Below are positions 41,847 through 51,207 of a stretch of DNA of 64,000 bases, one piece after another. The translations under genes were made by a program, and so were the position numbers. The stretch comes from Deltaproteobacteria bacterium (GTDB taxonomy: Bacteria > UBA10199 > JACPAL01 > JAHFST01), in NCBI GenBank assembly GCA_023265625.1, contig JAHFST010000013.1, forward strand, positions 1 through 64,000. Direction: 5' to 3'. Numbering within the stretch: the first letter of the stretch is position 1; each line of letters starts with the position of its first letter. The notes below the pieces were generated by a model. That model worked only from the letters and a program-made list of their open reading frames with translations, had not been told where the DNA came from and searched no databases.

Positions 41847-42307
41847 GACATAAGAAATTTAAGAAGGTGCAGTTTGATAATAAAAAAAAGGTTTTCCACT
41901 TGGAGTACACGTCTGGGCTCAAAATAGAGTGTCCTTACTCGGCGTTAGGCATCCAGGGAAAGGTCACCCAAGCGGCGCCTGATAACGAAGTAGGTGGGCA
42001 CTCTTTTTATTTTGTACTAAACAACGGCAAAAAAGACTTCGTCCCGTTTGATCAACCGCTCCATATTGTGCAACACCCCGAATATGTCAGACGGCACACC
42101 CTTTACGAAGTGACGAAGCAATTGAATCAATTTATTGAGCGGGAAAAAGTTTCCAAACGGGAATTAGCCAGGCGTTTGGGTACATCCTTGTCCCAACTGG
42201 CGCGTCTCTTAGACACCACGAATTACAAAAAAGAACTCTCACGCCTCATTGAGCTCGCGGCGATGTTGAATTATGAATTTAAGTGGACATTTAAGAAAGC
42301 AGCGTAG
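41843..42307 (+). CDS. Solitary antitoxin-like XRE protein
   Basis: 154 aa. The N-terminal half is a beta-rich domain, not firmly assigned (VQFDNKKKVFHLEYTSGLKIECPYSAL). The C-terminal half is an XRE-type HTH (LNQFIEREKVSKRELARRLGTSLSQLARLLD). Similar two-domain proteins serve as antitoxins in RelE/HigB-type systems. Here no toxin gene is present, only the vestige at 41823 with which the ATG overlaps. The palindrome upstream is its likely operator. Confidence 0.75.
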   Translation: MRHKKFKKVQFDNKKKVFHLEYTSGLKIECPYSALGIQGKVTQAAPDNEVGGHSFYFVLNNGKKDFVPFDQPLHIVQHPEYVRRHTLYEVTKQLNQFIEREKVSKRELARRLGTSLSQLARLLDTTNYKKELSRLIELAAMLNYEFKWTFKKAA

Positions 42308-42365
42308 GTTTGAGGGAAGTTTGGGGACGTTCTCCACTATTTCCCTATTTCCATTTCTCCGATAG

Positions 42366-44078
42366 CTATTCATTCTCATTATTTTTACCCAGCTGCAAAA
42401 TGACAAAGGGAGGATGGGATACGTATTCGCCACCGAGTTGTGAGATGGTTGAGACCTGCCGGTTATACTGAAGGCGATCCTTTTCCGTTGCGAAACGAGG
42501 CCTGTCGATCCTTTCAACACGCAGGTTTGTCTGTTTAACCGCTTCCATCAGCGCCGCTTCGGAGTGAAACCGATTGGGGATGGTCACATTGGGTAGTTTT
42601 CTCCAAACCTCTTGCCCCTCTCGTAATTGTGAGACATCCGTGACCAGGATGAGGCGACCATCCTGCAACGCAAAAGTTGCGCTGAGTACTTCTTTTAGAC
42701 CGTTCAGTGTGTTGACGATTTCTGCGGAACCTGGATTTTGATTCAAAGCCGCTAGAGCTTCGCCAATGCGTGTGCGTATCTCATCTTCATGTTTGGAACC
42801 GTCGGAGAATACCTTATCTAGAGAGTCGGGAAGCATCACAATCGCGGTCCCGGTTTTTTGCAAGGTGCGTGACAGCTCCTTAAAATGATCTTCAAACGAG
42901 GCCACGGATAAATTGCACGCCACATTGATGCTGATGGCCTTGTCAAAAAAATCGTTTGGATAGGGCAGGGCGGCGGCGTCTCCGACATCGAGTGTCACTC
43001 GGGCTTGGACATGATTTTCCCTCATGATCTTGCTGGCCTCCTCGATCATCGAAGGTTGGAAGTCTAGGCCATAAACTTTGCCGCCGTTGATGGCGGCATA
43101 AACGCTCCAAAGCCCCACACCGCAACCGACATCGAGCACCTTTTGTCCTTGAAGATTGGAGAGATGAGGGAAGAAGAAGGGGGTTACAAAGGTGGAAACA
43201 TAGGGCCAATCGCGTGACGAGGCGTATTGTTTGACAGCGATCTTACCGTAATCGATTCCCTGACGGGTATGCCCCGCGTCTCCCATGGGGGGTAAGTCCC
43301 GTTCCATTTTTTGCACAATTTTGGCCAGATGAACCAGCCCTCGAGCCCGGTCGGCATGAAAGGCCGTGTTGGCCTTCAGAAGATGATCTAAGGCGGCGTC
43401 AAGCTCCCCGTTTTGTGCCAATTTTTCGGCGTCTCTGATGCGCGCTTGAATAAACCCAGGGAAGTCACCGCATAACTTGTAATAAAGGAACTCATCCCAT
43501 TGACCGTGCCGACAGGTTTCCAATAAAGCGGCAAATCCCTCCCATGTCTCATCTTCCGGAATCGTGGCGGATGATTTTTGGGCGAGATCATAGGCCTGTT
43601 CCGCTTCATTCCCAGCTTCTGATACTTGCAGGACGAACCCCAATGCGGCGAAGGCCAGCGCTTTAAAACGAAGATCGGTGTCGCGGCTGATCCCGCTATG
43701 GGGAGATTCATAAAACCGAACCCGTTCACGCTCGGCAACGACATGAGCCACTATCAACCCAATGGGAGACACAGGCATTGGCCCGAATCGGGTGGCCGGT
43801 TTCTCGGCGAAAAAAGAGGTGCGTACTGCGGTGAGCAAAGGAGAGGCGCCACTGATGATATTGACGGCACGGTCAAGTTGGGCGCTATGATCATAGCCAT
43901 CTGCATCGTCAGAACGGTCGTATCTTAAGTGCGTAAGTACACTTAGGTCGGTCGTTGTCAGGCTATGAGCAGCGGCAAAATGGCGAACATCCAAATTATC
44001 CAATGCCCGTCTCGTTGTTGCCATGTCCCCTAGTTGCACTTGAAATAGCATAGTCTCATCCCAGATACCGCTTACCAT
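42366..44078 (-). CDS. Class I SAM-dependent methyltransferase with long N-terminal helical region
   Basis: 570 aa. Residues 1 to about 290 are mostly helical, resembling TPR-like repeats (LAQNGELDAALDHLLKANTAF). The methyltransferase core begins near 305 with motif I VLDVGCGVGLWSVYAA, acidic motif II VYGLDFQPSMIEEA, and VGDAAALPYPNDFFDKAISINV. The substrate is unknown. The N-terminus begins at an ATG without a strong ribosome-binding site. It is monocistronic and divergent from the TIGR02147 gene. Confidence 0.85.
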   Translation of the reverse strand: MVSGIWDETMLFQVQLGDMATTRRALDNLDVRHFAAAHSLTTTDLSVLTHLRYDRSDDADGYDHSAQLDRAVNIISGASPLLTAVRTSFFAEKPATRFGPMPVSPIGLIVAHVVAERERVRFYESPHSGISRDTDLRFKALAFAALGFVLQVSEAGNEAEQAYDLAQKSSATIPEDETWEGFAALLETCRHGQWDEFLYYKLCGDFPGFIQARIRDAEKLAQNGELDAALDHLLKANTAFHADRARGLVHLAKIVQKMERDLPPMGDAGHTRQGIDYGKIAVKQYASSRDWPYVSTFVTPFFFPHLSNLQGQKVLDVGCGVGLWSVYAAINGGKVYGLDFQPSMIEEASKIMRENHVQARVTLDVGDAAALPYPNDFFDKAISINVACNLSVASFEDHFKELSRTLQKTGTAIVMLPDSLDKVFSDGSKHEDEIRTRIGEALAALNQNPGSAEIVNTLNGLKEVLSATFALQDGRLILVTDVSQLREGQEVWRKLPNVTIPNRFHSEAALMEAVKQTNLRVERIDRPRFATEKDRLQYNRQVSTISQLGGEYVSHPPFVILQLGKNNENE

Positions 44079-44159
44079 CGTTTTGATTCTAAAAAAGTTG
44101 CCTGGAAATTCAGCTTATTTTCTGAGTATCCATCATTTAATGAATGTGATCTTTTTTAT

Positions 44160-44232
44160 ATCAGATAAAAATTTATAAGTTATTAATTTTATTAATAAAT
44201 TAATATTTTATTCGTATTCATAATAGATACGG
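44160..44232 (+). promoter_or_regulatory. AT-rich promoter region with motif GTATTCATAATAGATACGG
   Basis: AT tract followed at 44214-44232 by a motif nearly identical to that at 45883-45900 (GTATTCTAAATAGATACG), each in front of a gene of the TIGR02147/lipoprotein group. Probably a shared promoter or activator site. Confidence 0.6.
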
Positions 44233-44248
44233 TTTTCTCATTTTTAGG

Positions 44249-45115
44249 GTGCCAAACGTGACGAAGTTATGGAATACTGTCGGGATGGAACGGCCGAATC
44301 TTTTCACCTATGATGACTATCGCAAGTATCTGAAGGACTGGTTCACCTGGATGAAAGAGGTCAAGTCCGGTTTTTCGTTTCGGGCCTTTTCGTTGTGGGC
44401 CGGGTTCAAGTCGCCGAATCAATTGCTGTTGGTCATGAAGGGGGAGCGGAACATCGCGCTTGCTTCCTTGGGAAAATATTTTGAGGTCTTGAAATTAAAG
44501 CAGGCAGAACGTAAATATTTTCAACTCCTGGTCGAATTCAATCAAGCCAAGGACATGGCGGCCAAGGCCCATTACTTTCGAGAACTGTCCGCCCATTGGC
44601 TGAAACATGACTCCTATCTGGCGCCGGAGCAATATCGTTATCTCTCCAATTGGTACTACACCGCGATCCGGGAGTTGGTGAATCTGAAGGATTTTGTGGA
44701 GAGCGGCCAGTGGATTGCCCGGCGGCTTGCAGGGTTGGTCACCCCGGTGGAGGCGAAGAAGGCGATCCAGGTGTTGTTGGAGTTGCGGTTGTTGGCCCGC
44801 GATCAGCAGGGGAGGCTGGTACAGACCGCGAAATATGTGACGACCGGGGACGAGGTGCGGGAGGTGGCGGCCTTTCTCTACCACGAACAGATGATGAAGC
44901 TGGCCGCGGATTCGCTCCGCAACAAGACTTCGCAGGAGAGGAACCTGACGGCCTTGAGCTTCACCATCAAGCGGAGCGATTACGAAATGATTGTCGGGGA
45001 AATCACCGACTTTCGGAAGCGAGTCATCGCCGCCTTGCAACAGAGGCGTGAGCAGGATAAAGACGAGGAGTTGTATCAGTTAAACATTCACCTGTTTCCC
45101 GTGACGAGGCAATGA
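44249..45115 (+). CDS. TIGR02147-family regulator-like protein
   Basis: 288 aa. Typical family features are LFTYDDYRKYLKDWF at the start and the HTH-like AFSLWAGFKSPNQLLLVMKGERNIALASLGKYFEVLKL. Helical blocks follow, with RNLTALSFTIKRSDYEMIVGEITDFRKRV at the end. In other bacteria such genes usually sit beside a secreted or lipoprotein gene, exactly as here: its TGA overlaps the ATG of the next gene. Start is GTG 44249; ATG 44285 (MERPNLF) gives the more usual N-terminus and is equally possible. Confidence 0.88.
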   Translation: MPNVTKLWNTVGMERPNLFTYDDYRKYLKDWFTWMKEVKSGFSFRAFSLWAGFKSPNQLLLVMKGERNIALASLGKYFEVLKLKQAERKYFQLLVEFNQAKDMAAKAHYFRELSAHWLKHDSYLAPEQYRYLSNWYYTAIRELVNLKDFVESGQWIARRLAGLVTPVEAKKAIQVLLELRLLARDQQGRLVQTAKYVTTGDEVREVAAFLYHEQMMKLAADSLRNKTSQERNLTALSFTIKRSDYEMIVGEITDFRKRVIAALQQRREQDKDEELYQLNIHLFPVTRQ

Positions 45116-45792
45116 TGGTTATGAAGAGATGGTTATTCACTGCGGCAATGTTTCTATTGCTTGGGTGCAACGGGATCACCGAGGTTGGCAATCCCGTCCC
45201 TACGCAGGCAACCACCGCCAATGGGGCGACCCAGGCCTTGAGCGCCAGCGCCAACACCTTCGTCAATGCGGTTGGCCAGGAATCCTCCTTGAGTGCCCTG
45301 GCCCTCCGAAGGGAACGCCCGTCGGGATTTGAACAATGCACCTTCAGTGATGCGGGGGGTACCAAACAGCGCACCTGTTCTTGCACCTCCGGGAGTTACA
45401 CCGAGGCGTTTGCGGAAACTTTCTCCCAGTCTGGCACCGTTTTTAATATCGATGGGCAAGTCTCAGTTCACTTCGACCAATGTGTGGTATCTTCGTGCGG
45501 TGCGAGTGTGACCTTGGATGGGGACATGACCGGGCAGGTGAGTGGGACGATTGATGACGCCAACTCCTCGGTGAATCTCACCATCCAACATGCCACCTCC
45601 GGTGCCTGTTCCGGCATCACCGCCAACGGTACGAGCATCGGTTTCCAACTGAGCATGGTCGACAACGGGACCAGCCACGACTTCTCCGGGACGATGTGCA
45701 TCGGCGGCACCAGCTTTGACTTCAATGACCTTCAGCAATTGGGAAATCTGCTCGACCCAGCAGGCGTTTGTACGGACGGATTTGGTCGTTAA
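45112..45792 (+). CDS. Cysteine-containing lipoprotein, paralogue 1
   Basis: 226 aa. Signal peptide ends in lipobox LLLGC. The mature region has an Ala/Ser/Thr-rich linker, then a disulfide-type domain with QCTFSDAGGTKQRTCSCTSG, QCVVSSCG, ATSGACSGITANG and DPAGVC. Eight or so cysteines are positioned as in the next lipoprotein (45970), so the two are paralogues. Two or three tandem start codons are possible (45112, 45115, 45121). It is translationally coupled to the TIGR02147 gene. Function unknown; export to the cell surface or periplasm is expected. Confidence 0.82.
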   Translation: MMVMKRWLFTAAMFLLLGCNGITEVGNPVPTQATTANGATQALSASANTFVNAVGQESSLSALALRRERPSGFEQCTFSDAGGTKQRTCSCTSGSYTEAFAETFSQSGTVFNIDGQVSVHFDQCVVSSCGASVTLDGDMTGQVSGTIDDANSSVNLTIQHATSGACSGITANGTSIGFQLSMVDNGTSHDFSGTMCIGGTSFDFNDLQQLGNLLDPAGVCTDGFGR

Positions 45793-45900
45793 ATCGTATC
45801 TTTTATTATCATTAAAAATTGTTTTTTTAAAATATTGTATGTTTTAAATACTTATTTTTATTAATTAATATTAATAATAGCTGTATTCTAAATAGATACG
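45793..45900 (+). promoter_or_regulatory. AT-rich promoter region, second copy of the motif
   Basis: Mostly A/T followed by GTATTCTAAATAGATACG at 45883-45900. See 44160-44232. Confidence 0.6.
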
Positions 45901-45969
45901 TTTTTTGCCTTTTTCTCTAGTCTCTTCGATCCACTCTTGCTACCTTGAGTGCCTAACCAAGGAGGAATT

Positions 45970-46770
45970 ATGCAAGTGCAGCACGAGAGTTTGAAAAAGG
46001 GATTGCAAGGTGGGGTGGCCATGGCGCTGCTCCTTTTGCTTACGCAGTGCAGTGCCACGGGGACAACCACCGGGACCAGTGGTACCGTCAGTACGAGTGC
46101 CTCCACCGCCGATGCAACCACCCTGGCGGTATCGGATAGCGTCACCGGCACGCTGGGGGCCTTAGGGGGGACGGCGGCCAGTCTGTCGGCGCTCAGTTTG
46201 GCGGATGGATCAGATCACGATGGGAGCGATGATGGCAATCAGCCTGCTCAGACCGGTGAGGATCATCCTGCCCAAGGAGAGGAAAGCTCAGGCCATGAGT
46301 CCCATGACCAGCATTTCCACAATTGCTCCTTTGACGAGGCGGAGCACAAGGTCACCTGCGCCTGTGAAGGGGGCGGAACGGTCAGCTACATCTTTCAAGA
46401 CGCCTTGAGCTTTGCGAGCCATGAAATCAGTTTCAATCATCACTTCCTGACTGAGTACGAGCAATGTGTGGTGACCAGCTGTGATGGGTCGAAGACGGTC
46501 AACGGCGAGGTGAGCGGGCTCATCTCTGGAACTTACACGGAGGGGGGGGCGGCGAATGTGACCGTGACCCATGAGACCTCTGGGGCCTGCTCCGGCATGA
46601 CGGTTGATGGGGCCGACGTTGGTTTTAGCATGACCATGACCTTTGATGGAACGAACGAGGCGTTGTCAGGACAAATCTGTCTGGGTGCCACCGGCAATGT
46701 GTCGCCCTTCACCAATTTGGCAGAGTTGCGGAGTGTCCTCGATCCGGGCGGACAATGTTTGGTTCAGTGA
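45970..46770 (+). CDS. Cysteine- and histidine-containing lipoprotein, paralogue 2
   Basis: 266 aa from ATG 45970, which follows aaggaggaatt. Lipobox LLTQC puts the lipidated cysteine near residue 27. A low-complexity Thr/Ser/Ala linker and an acidic, His-rich insert (SDHDGSDDGNQ, ESSGHESHDQHFHNC) precede the same cysteine domain as the preceding lipoprotein (CSFDEAEHKVTCACEGG, QCVVTSCDG, TSGACSGMTVDG, DPGGQC). The His/Asp insert could bind metal ions; that is inference. A terminator follows. Confidence 0.82.
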   Translation: MQVQHESLKKGLQGGVAMALLLLLTQCSATGTTTGTSGTVSTSASTADATTLAVSDSVTGTLGALGGTAASLSALSLADGSDHDGSDDGNQPAQTGEDHPAQGEESSGHESHDQHFHNCSFDEAEHKVTCACEGGGTVSYIFQDALSFASHEISFNHHFLTEYEQCVVTSCDGSKTVNGEVSGLISGTYTEGGAANVTVTHETSGACSGMTVDGADVGFSMTMTFDGTNEALSGQICLGATGNVSPFTNLAELRSVLDPGGQCLVQ

Positions 46771-46801
46771 GAAGATAAAAGAATATCCAGGTAACCCAAT
46801 G

Positions 46802-46836
46802 GCCCCGTCCTCCCCAAGAGGGCGGGGCTTTTTTTT
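46802..46836 (+). terminator. Rho-independent terminator
   Basis: Stem gccccgtcctc/gagggcggggc (one mismatch) and eight Ts, ending the lipoprotein unit. Confidence 0.9.
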
Positions 46837-46860
46837 GGAAGTTTGTGGAAGTTTGGTGAA

Positions 46861-48471
46861 TCAGGTTTCTAGCCAGGGGATATCCACCCGCAATTCTTTG
46901 GAGCGTCGGTTCAATTCTGAAACTCGTTCATTGAGATAGCGGCGGAAGAGGTCACGACTGGTGATGAAGAGGGGTTCGCCATTGGCCACTACCTGTTGGC
47001 CATCGACGTAGACATCGGTGGCCGTCTGTCGCGTCCGTACGATCCGGCCGATGATATCTCGGTTGGACTCAAGATCAATCATCGCTGACCAATCGAGCTG
47101 GTTCCAAAAGACCAGATCGGCCCGTTGTCCCACCGCAATTTTCCCCAATTCTTTTTCCATGCCCAGCCCGTGCATGCCGCCTGTGGTGGCCATGGTGAGA
47201 ATATCGAGCGGGGAGAGGGCCGCCGAGTTTTGATAACGCCCTCCAGCCAAGACTTTGGCCGCCCACATTTCAGCTCGCAGGTCGAGCATATCGTTACACG
47301 GGGCGCCGTCAGCGCCGATCGCCACATGAACCCCGGCGCGCAGAAAATCGGGAATGGGGGCGATGCCGGAGCCAAGCATCCCGTTGGAACCGGGACAATG
47401 AACCGCCGTGGCCCCCACTCCGGCCATCAAGGCGATCTCCTCCGGGGTGGCATGGACACAGTGATGCAGGAAGGTCTTGGGGCCTAGGAAGCCTAACTCG
47501 CGCAACATCAAGATATTGGCCCTATTAAAACGCTTTTGAATGGCTGCGATTTCTCCCGGGCTTTCCGAGGCATGGGTTTGGATCACCCAGTGATTATCTT
47601 GGGCCATCCTGGCCAGGGCTTGAGCGGTGCGTGGTTCCGAGGTTAAGAGGAAACGCATCGTGACGGCGGGATTGACGCGTTGATTGGTTTTTTTTGCAAG
47701 TTCGGCGAGGTGTTGCATGGTTTCCAATGTCTTGCGCAAGGCTATTTCTGGAGACTCATGGAGTCGTTTTGGGAACGGGACATCCGGATCCATATGGTCC
47801 ATCACGACATTGCCGGTCCACACGCGGAGGCCGGTGGGCAGGATGCCGTGCTTCACATAGGCCGACGTATGGTGGACGGTGCCCATGTCGAGACAGGTGG
47901 TGGCCCCGTGGCAGAGCGCCTCGGCCGCCCCAAGATGGGCCGCCATGGCGATGTCGACCGGATCCATCGCGGCCTCACCGGGCCAGGTATGATCCCGCAG
48001 CCATTGCAGGAGTTGTTTTCCTTCCCCCTGTCCCCGCCAGAGAGTTTGGCAGAGGTGCGTGTGCCCGTGCATCAGTCCCGGGGTGACGATCCGATTTTTA
48101 CCCGTCACCTGCCTTGCCTCTAACTGCACAGTCGCCGACCTGAGTTCGTCGGGCATGTTTCCCATCGTCCCGACCTCGGTAATGCGGCCATCACAAACAT
48201 GAACATAGGCGTCACGCAGTACGCCCAGGTTCCCTTGGCTCGGATCATTGGTGACCAGCACCTCGATGTTGGTCACGACAAAGTTCGCCGTCGGATCGGG
48301 TAAATTTCTTAGGTAGGGAAACTGACCCGTTGCCAGGGCGGCTTCAGTATAAGGTCTGGCGACGTTAGGTAATGATGATAAATACACCCGACACTTCTCG
48401 ATGATTTGGGAAAAAGGTTGCCTATTTCGCGGGATTTTTTTTTCAAGTAGTGAGCCCTTCCGGCGAGACAA
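46861..48471 (-). CDS. Amidohydrolase of the ATZ/TRZ (MTA/SAH deaminase-like) group
   Basis: About 536 aa. Metal-dependent hydrolase with HGHTHL (two metal His), THASES, HHCVHATPEE and an IGADGAP motif carrying the catalytic Asp, as in SsnA/TrzN/MtaD-type aminohydrolases. The TTG at 48471 lies 29 bp inside the preceding purine nucleoside phosphorylase gene and has no clear ribosome-binding site, so the exact start is uncertain. Coupling to the phosphorylase suggests a role in nucleoside or base salvage, for example deamination. Confidence 0.85.
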   Translation of the reverse strand: MSRRKGSLLEKKIPRNRQPFSQIIEKCRVYLSSLPNVARPYTEAALATGQFPYLRNLPDPTANFVVTNIEVLVTNDPSQGNLGVLRDAYVHVCDGRITEVGTMGNMPDELRSATVQLEARQVTGKNRIVTPGLMHGHTHLCQTLWRGQGEGKQLLQWLRDHTWPGEAAMDPVDIAMAAHLGAAEALCHGATTCLDMGTVHHTSAYVKHGILPTGLRVWTGNVVMDHMDPDVPFPKRLHESPEIALRKTLETMQHLAELAKKTNQRVNPAVTMRFLLTSEPRTAQALARMAQDNHWVIQTHASESPGEIAAIQKRFNRANILMLRELGFLGPKTFLHHCVHATPEEIALMAGVGATAVHCPGSNGMLGSGIAPIPDFLRAGVHVAIGADGAPCNDMLDLRAEMWAAKVLAGGRYQNSAALSPLDILTMATTGGMHGLGMEKELGKIAVGQRADLVFWNQLDWSAMIDLESNRDIIGRIVRTRQTATDVYVDGQQVVANGEPLFITSRDLFRRYLNERVSELNRRSKELRVDIPWLET

Positions 48472-49339
48472 GAATCGGCAGAATAACGTCCATCATCCTT
48501 GTGAAAGATGTCATGGCCGCCTTTGCCGCTGTCGTGACTTCATCATGATCTAATACAGATCCCGCTATGATGCCGGCGCCATAGTTCGTGATCAGCGACA
48601 TCCCGGCCACCAAGGCCCCCATGGCATAGGCCGTTTGGGCCTCGGGCACGGTGGACATCCCCACCTGATCGACTCCCGCCTGGCGCAACTCACGTATCTC
48701 TGCCGGTGTCTCATAGGTGCGGCCCCGCATCCAGGCGTACACTCCCTCCGGTAATTCAATCCCAAGCCTGGCACTGACGGTTTCTTTGATCCTACCCCTG
48801 AGTACTGCTGAATAGACATCACTTTGATCGGCAAAATAGGGGAAGACAGGCTGTTGCCTCACACCATCATGGTCTGGACCGCTAAAAACGCTGAGCCCGG
48901 ACCGGTTGATGTGATCGCTGAGCAAAACGAGGTCTCCCGGTTTGTAGCTAAGATTGACACTGCCTGCGGCATTGGTCAGAAAAACTGTACGACATCCATG
49001 GGCAATCGATGCACAGACTGGGAATGTGATCTTATCTAATCCGCCGTCGAGATATTCATAGCTATGGACCCTTCCGGCCAAGATTAAGGCTGGCTTCCCC
49101 TGGATTACCACGGAAAAGACTTTGCCGGAATGACCCTGTACAGTAGGTGTGGGCCAGTTCGGCAGTTGATCAATCGGCAGCTCCATGGCATCCGGCAGGC
49201 CTTGGGCCCATTTGCTGAAACCTGAACCCAAGACCACGCAGGCCACATGTTTACGTCCACCACTGAGTGTCGTGATCGCCTGCGCCGCTGCCGTCAAATC
49301 GACACGCAACGGAATATTTCCCCCATAAATGTTCGCCAT
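48443..49339 (-). CDS. Purine nucleoside phosphorylase (PNP/MTAP family 2)
   Basis: 298 aa. Trimeric PNP signatures are GSGFSKWA, the GRVHSYE motif, LTNAAGSVN, WMRGRTYETPAEIREL, GMSTVPEA and TNYGAGI. An asparagine rather than aspartate in the last motif fits 6-oxopurine (inosine/guanosine) use. The usual MRGPxFET proline is Arg here. Start ATG 49339 after aaggaga. It probably forms an operon with the amidohydrolase. Confidence 0.92.
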   Translation of the reverse strand: MANIYGGNIPLRVDLTAAAQAITTLSGGRKHVACVVLGSGFSKWAQGLPDAMELPIDQLPNWPTPTVQGHSGKVFSVVIQGKPALILAGRVHSYEYLDGGLDKITFPVCASIAHGCRTVFLTNAAGSVNLSYKPGDLVLLSDHINRSGLSVFSGPDHDGVRQQPVFPYFADQSDVYSAVLRGRIKETVSARLGIELPEGVYAWMRGRTYETPAEIRELRQAGVDQVGMSTVPEAQTAYAMGALVAGMSLITNYGAGIIAGSVLDHDEVTTAAKAAMTSFTRMMDVILPILVSPEGLTT

Positions 49340-49398
49340 GGTTTTCTCCTTAGTAATCAATTACCTCTCTAATCGGAGGGGATGCGGAATGGTTGCGT

Positions 49399-49440
49399 GA
49401 TTTTTTTGCGTTCCTGTCGCTCCATCTTGGACCGTTGGTG
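49399..49440 (-). pseudogene. Relic similar to the 3' part of the small secreted protein gene at 51512
   Basis: Minus-strand reading RSKMERQERKK matches RAKMERQERKK of the protein encoded at 51512-51730, then diverges. About 33 of 40 bases agree. It suggests a deleted paralogue. Confidence 0.4.
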
Positions 49441-49484
49441 TGGTCTATCACCAATGGAGAGGTTGGGAAGAAAGTATTAATTTA

Positions 49485-50957
49485 TTAACCCGTCAATTTT
49501 TTACCCAATGCGACGGCCCGTTCGCGCAGAGCCAAGAGTTTATCTCCCTGAAATAAGGGGTAGGGGGCATTTGGTTCCAACTGTTGCCGTCGTTTTTCAT
49601 AAAACGACCCACGGGCAACCCCTAGATTGAGCTCAAAGATGGCCATTTGCAGGCGTTGCCGGGGTGGGAGTCCGGCATACCGGGAATCATAAAGAAAAGA
49701 TTTTACCAAAGCCAAACTCGGGTGGGTTGGATTGCGTTGTTCCGCTTCCTCCAGCCAATAAAGGGCCTTATCGGGGGTATCAAGATGACCGAAGGAGAGA
49801 ATCAAGGCGGTCGTAGGATCGGGAAGCAATGCGTAACTTTGAGCAAACAACAGCGTACTTTGGGTTTTGGTTCGAATACGGCGTAATCCCGTCATGATTC
49901 CCAAATTGAGGAGGATCCCGCTGAGGGTGGCGATGGGCGACTCCGGCTCTTGTCCTTTGCCAAAATGTCCCGTCCGCCGCCAAATTTCCAAGGGACTGAA
50001 TTCTATCCCACTGGTGGATAGGTCGTATACCAATCGGGGGCCTGCCAGAAAACCGTTCATGTGTCCGGGATAAGTGAGAGTTTGAGTCCCCTCGGAAGTC
50101 ATCATGTGGTCGGCCAGGAGTTTGAGTGGGACGCAACCTGAGTCGGAGGTTTGGTCATCCTTGCTGGGACGTTGCAGGAGAAAATCGGTTAACAGGATCG
50201 AGTAACGGCTTCCTTGGGGGACCGGCAGGAGTCCCTGTTCTTTCATTCTTAGGACGGCGGCCAAGAATTGTTCCAGCTCGTCCCGGGCGCCGACAGGAGC
50301 GATGGCTTGCCAAAATTGCGGCGATTTCATTCCCATGATGGAAAAGAGGGATTGTTGATAGGCGCGATCAAAGATGTGTGTGTTCAATGGATCGGCAAGT
50401 GGCCAGTGTCTCCAACGGCTTAATTCCTCCAAGACGGCCAAGGCTGCTTCATGGTCTTTGGGGGGTAACTCCAACCAAGCCGCTTCCAGGTCGATGGCAA
50501 GCTCGGCCAGCCCCTTGGCACTGTGGACTACGGCCACGGCTTCACGCAGCGCCTGCCCGCTCCAAGGCCTGGGCCCATTCCCCAAGACTCCCTCGATCAT
50601 CGCATCCTTTGTCAGCACGCGGCCCGGGGCGGTTTGAAAGCCATGGTGAATCTGCCCGGCCACCGCCGCGGCTTCGGGTTCGGAAAGGGCTTCGAGCCGG
50701 TCCAGCAGGAAATCGCTGGTGACATGTAAGAGTTTCCAAGCGACCCGTTTGTGGGTCACTTGCAGTTGTGAAAGGTACTCGGCTGCCGCCGCCAGAGCAT
50801 GTAGGTCGGGAAGGAGCGTGGCCCCCTTGTAGAGCGCCGAGGCGACTTGTTCATACCGCTCTTCACGGGCCGCACTCATGAGAGAGCTGACCGCGTCATT
50901 TAAGACCGGCGCGATCTTACGGTTTAAACTCCATATTTCAATGGTCTGGGTATGCAT
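49485..50957 (-). CDS. Unknown 490-aa mainly helical protein
   Basis: Not recognised. Long amphipathic helices without signal peptide or membrane segment. The C-terminal third (ALYWLEEAEQRNPTHPSLALVKSFLYD) looks like a TPR-type repeat. Cysteines are rare. It is preceded closely by a possible small ORF and has no obvious operon partner downstream. It may be a scaffold protein; nothing firmer can be said. Confidence 0.75.
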   Translation of the reverse strand: MHTQTIEIWSLNRKIAPVLNDAVSSLMSAAREERYEQVASALYKGATLLPDLHALAAAAEYLSQLQVTHKRVAWKLLHVTSDFLLDRLEALSEPEAAAVAGQIHHGFQTAPGRVLTKDAMIEGVLGNGPRPWSGQALREAVAVVHSAKGLAELAIDLEAAWLELPPKDHEAALAVLEELSRWRHWPLADPLNTHIFDRAYQQSLFSIMGMKSPQFWQAIAPVGARDELEQFLAAVLRMKEQGLLPVPQGSRYSILLTDFLLQRPSKDDQTSDSGCVPLKLLADHMMTSEGTQTLTYPGHMNGFLAGPRLVYDLSTSGIEFSPLEIWRRTGHFGKGQEPESPIATLSGILLNLGIMTGLRRIRTKTQSTLLFAQSYALLPDPTTALILSFGHLDTPDKALYWLEEAEQRNPTHPSLALVKSFLYDSRYAGLPPRQRLQMAIFELNLGVARGSFYEKRRQQLEPNAPYPLFQGDKLLALRERAVALGKKLTG

Positions 50958-50961
50958 AAGA

Positions 50962-51207
50962 TCAAAAAAGAATTTGTTCTTTTACCCCCGGGGTCCGATG
51001 GACTACACCGAAGACTTCCCCGTAGGGACTCCATCCAAAAATTTTCAGGGGTTTCGTAATGGTAATCAATGGCCCCGGTATGATTGGGTCCTTCGTCTTC
51101 AAGACCAGTTCGCATAATTTATGATCGGTTGTTTGGTCAAAAAGTTGCCCATTTTTTCTTGTCGATCCAAAACAGGGACAGTATAAGCGCTGCATGATTT
51201 CTGACAT
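50962..51207 (-). CDS. Possible small protein upstream of the 490-aa gene
   Basis: 81 aa, not recognised, begins MSEIMQRLYCPCF with an AGGGGGG sequence just upstream and ends 4 bp before the ATG of the 490-aa gene, which suits co-translation. However, its 5' end overlaps the relic of the M20 gene start on the other strand, and no motif supports it beyond a CPC. It could be chance. Confidence 0.35.
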   Translation of the reverse strand: MSEIMQRLYCPCFGSTRKNGQLFDQTTDHKLCELVLKTKDPIIPGPLITITKPLKIFGWSPYGEVFGVVHRTPGVKEQILF

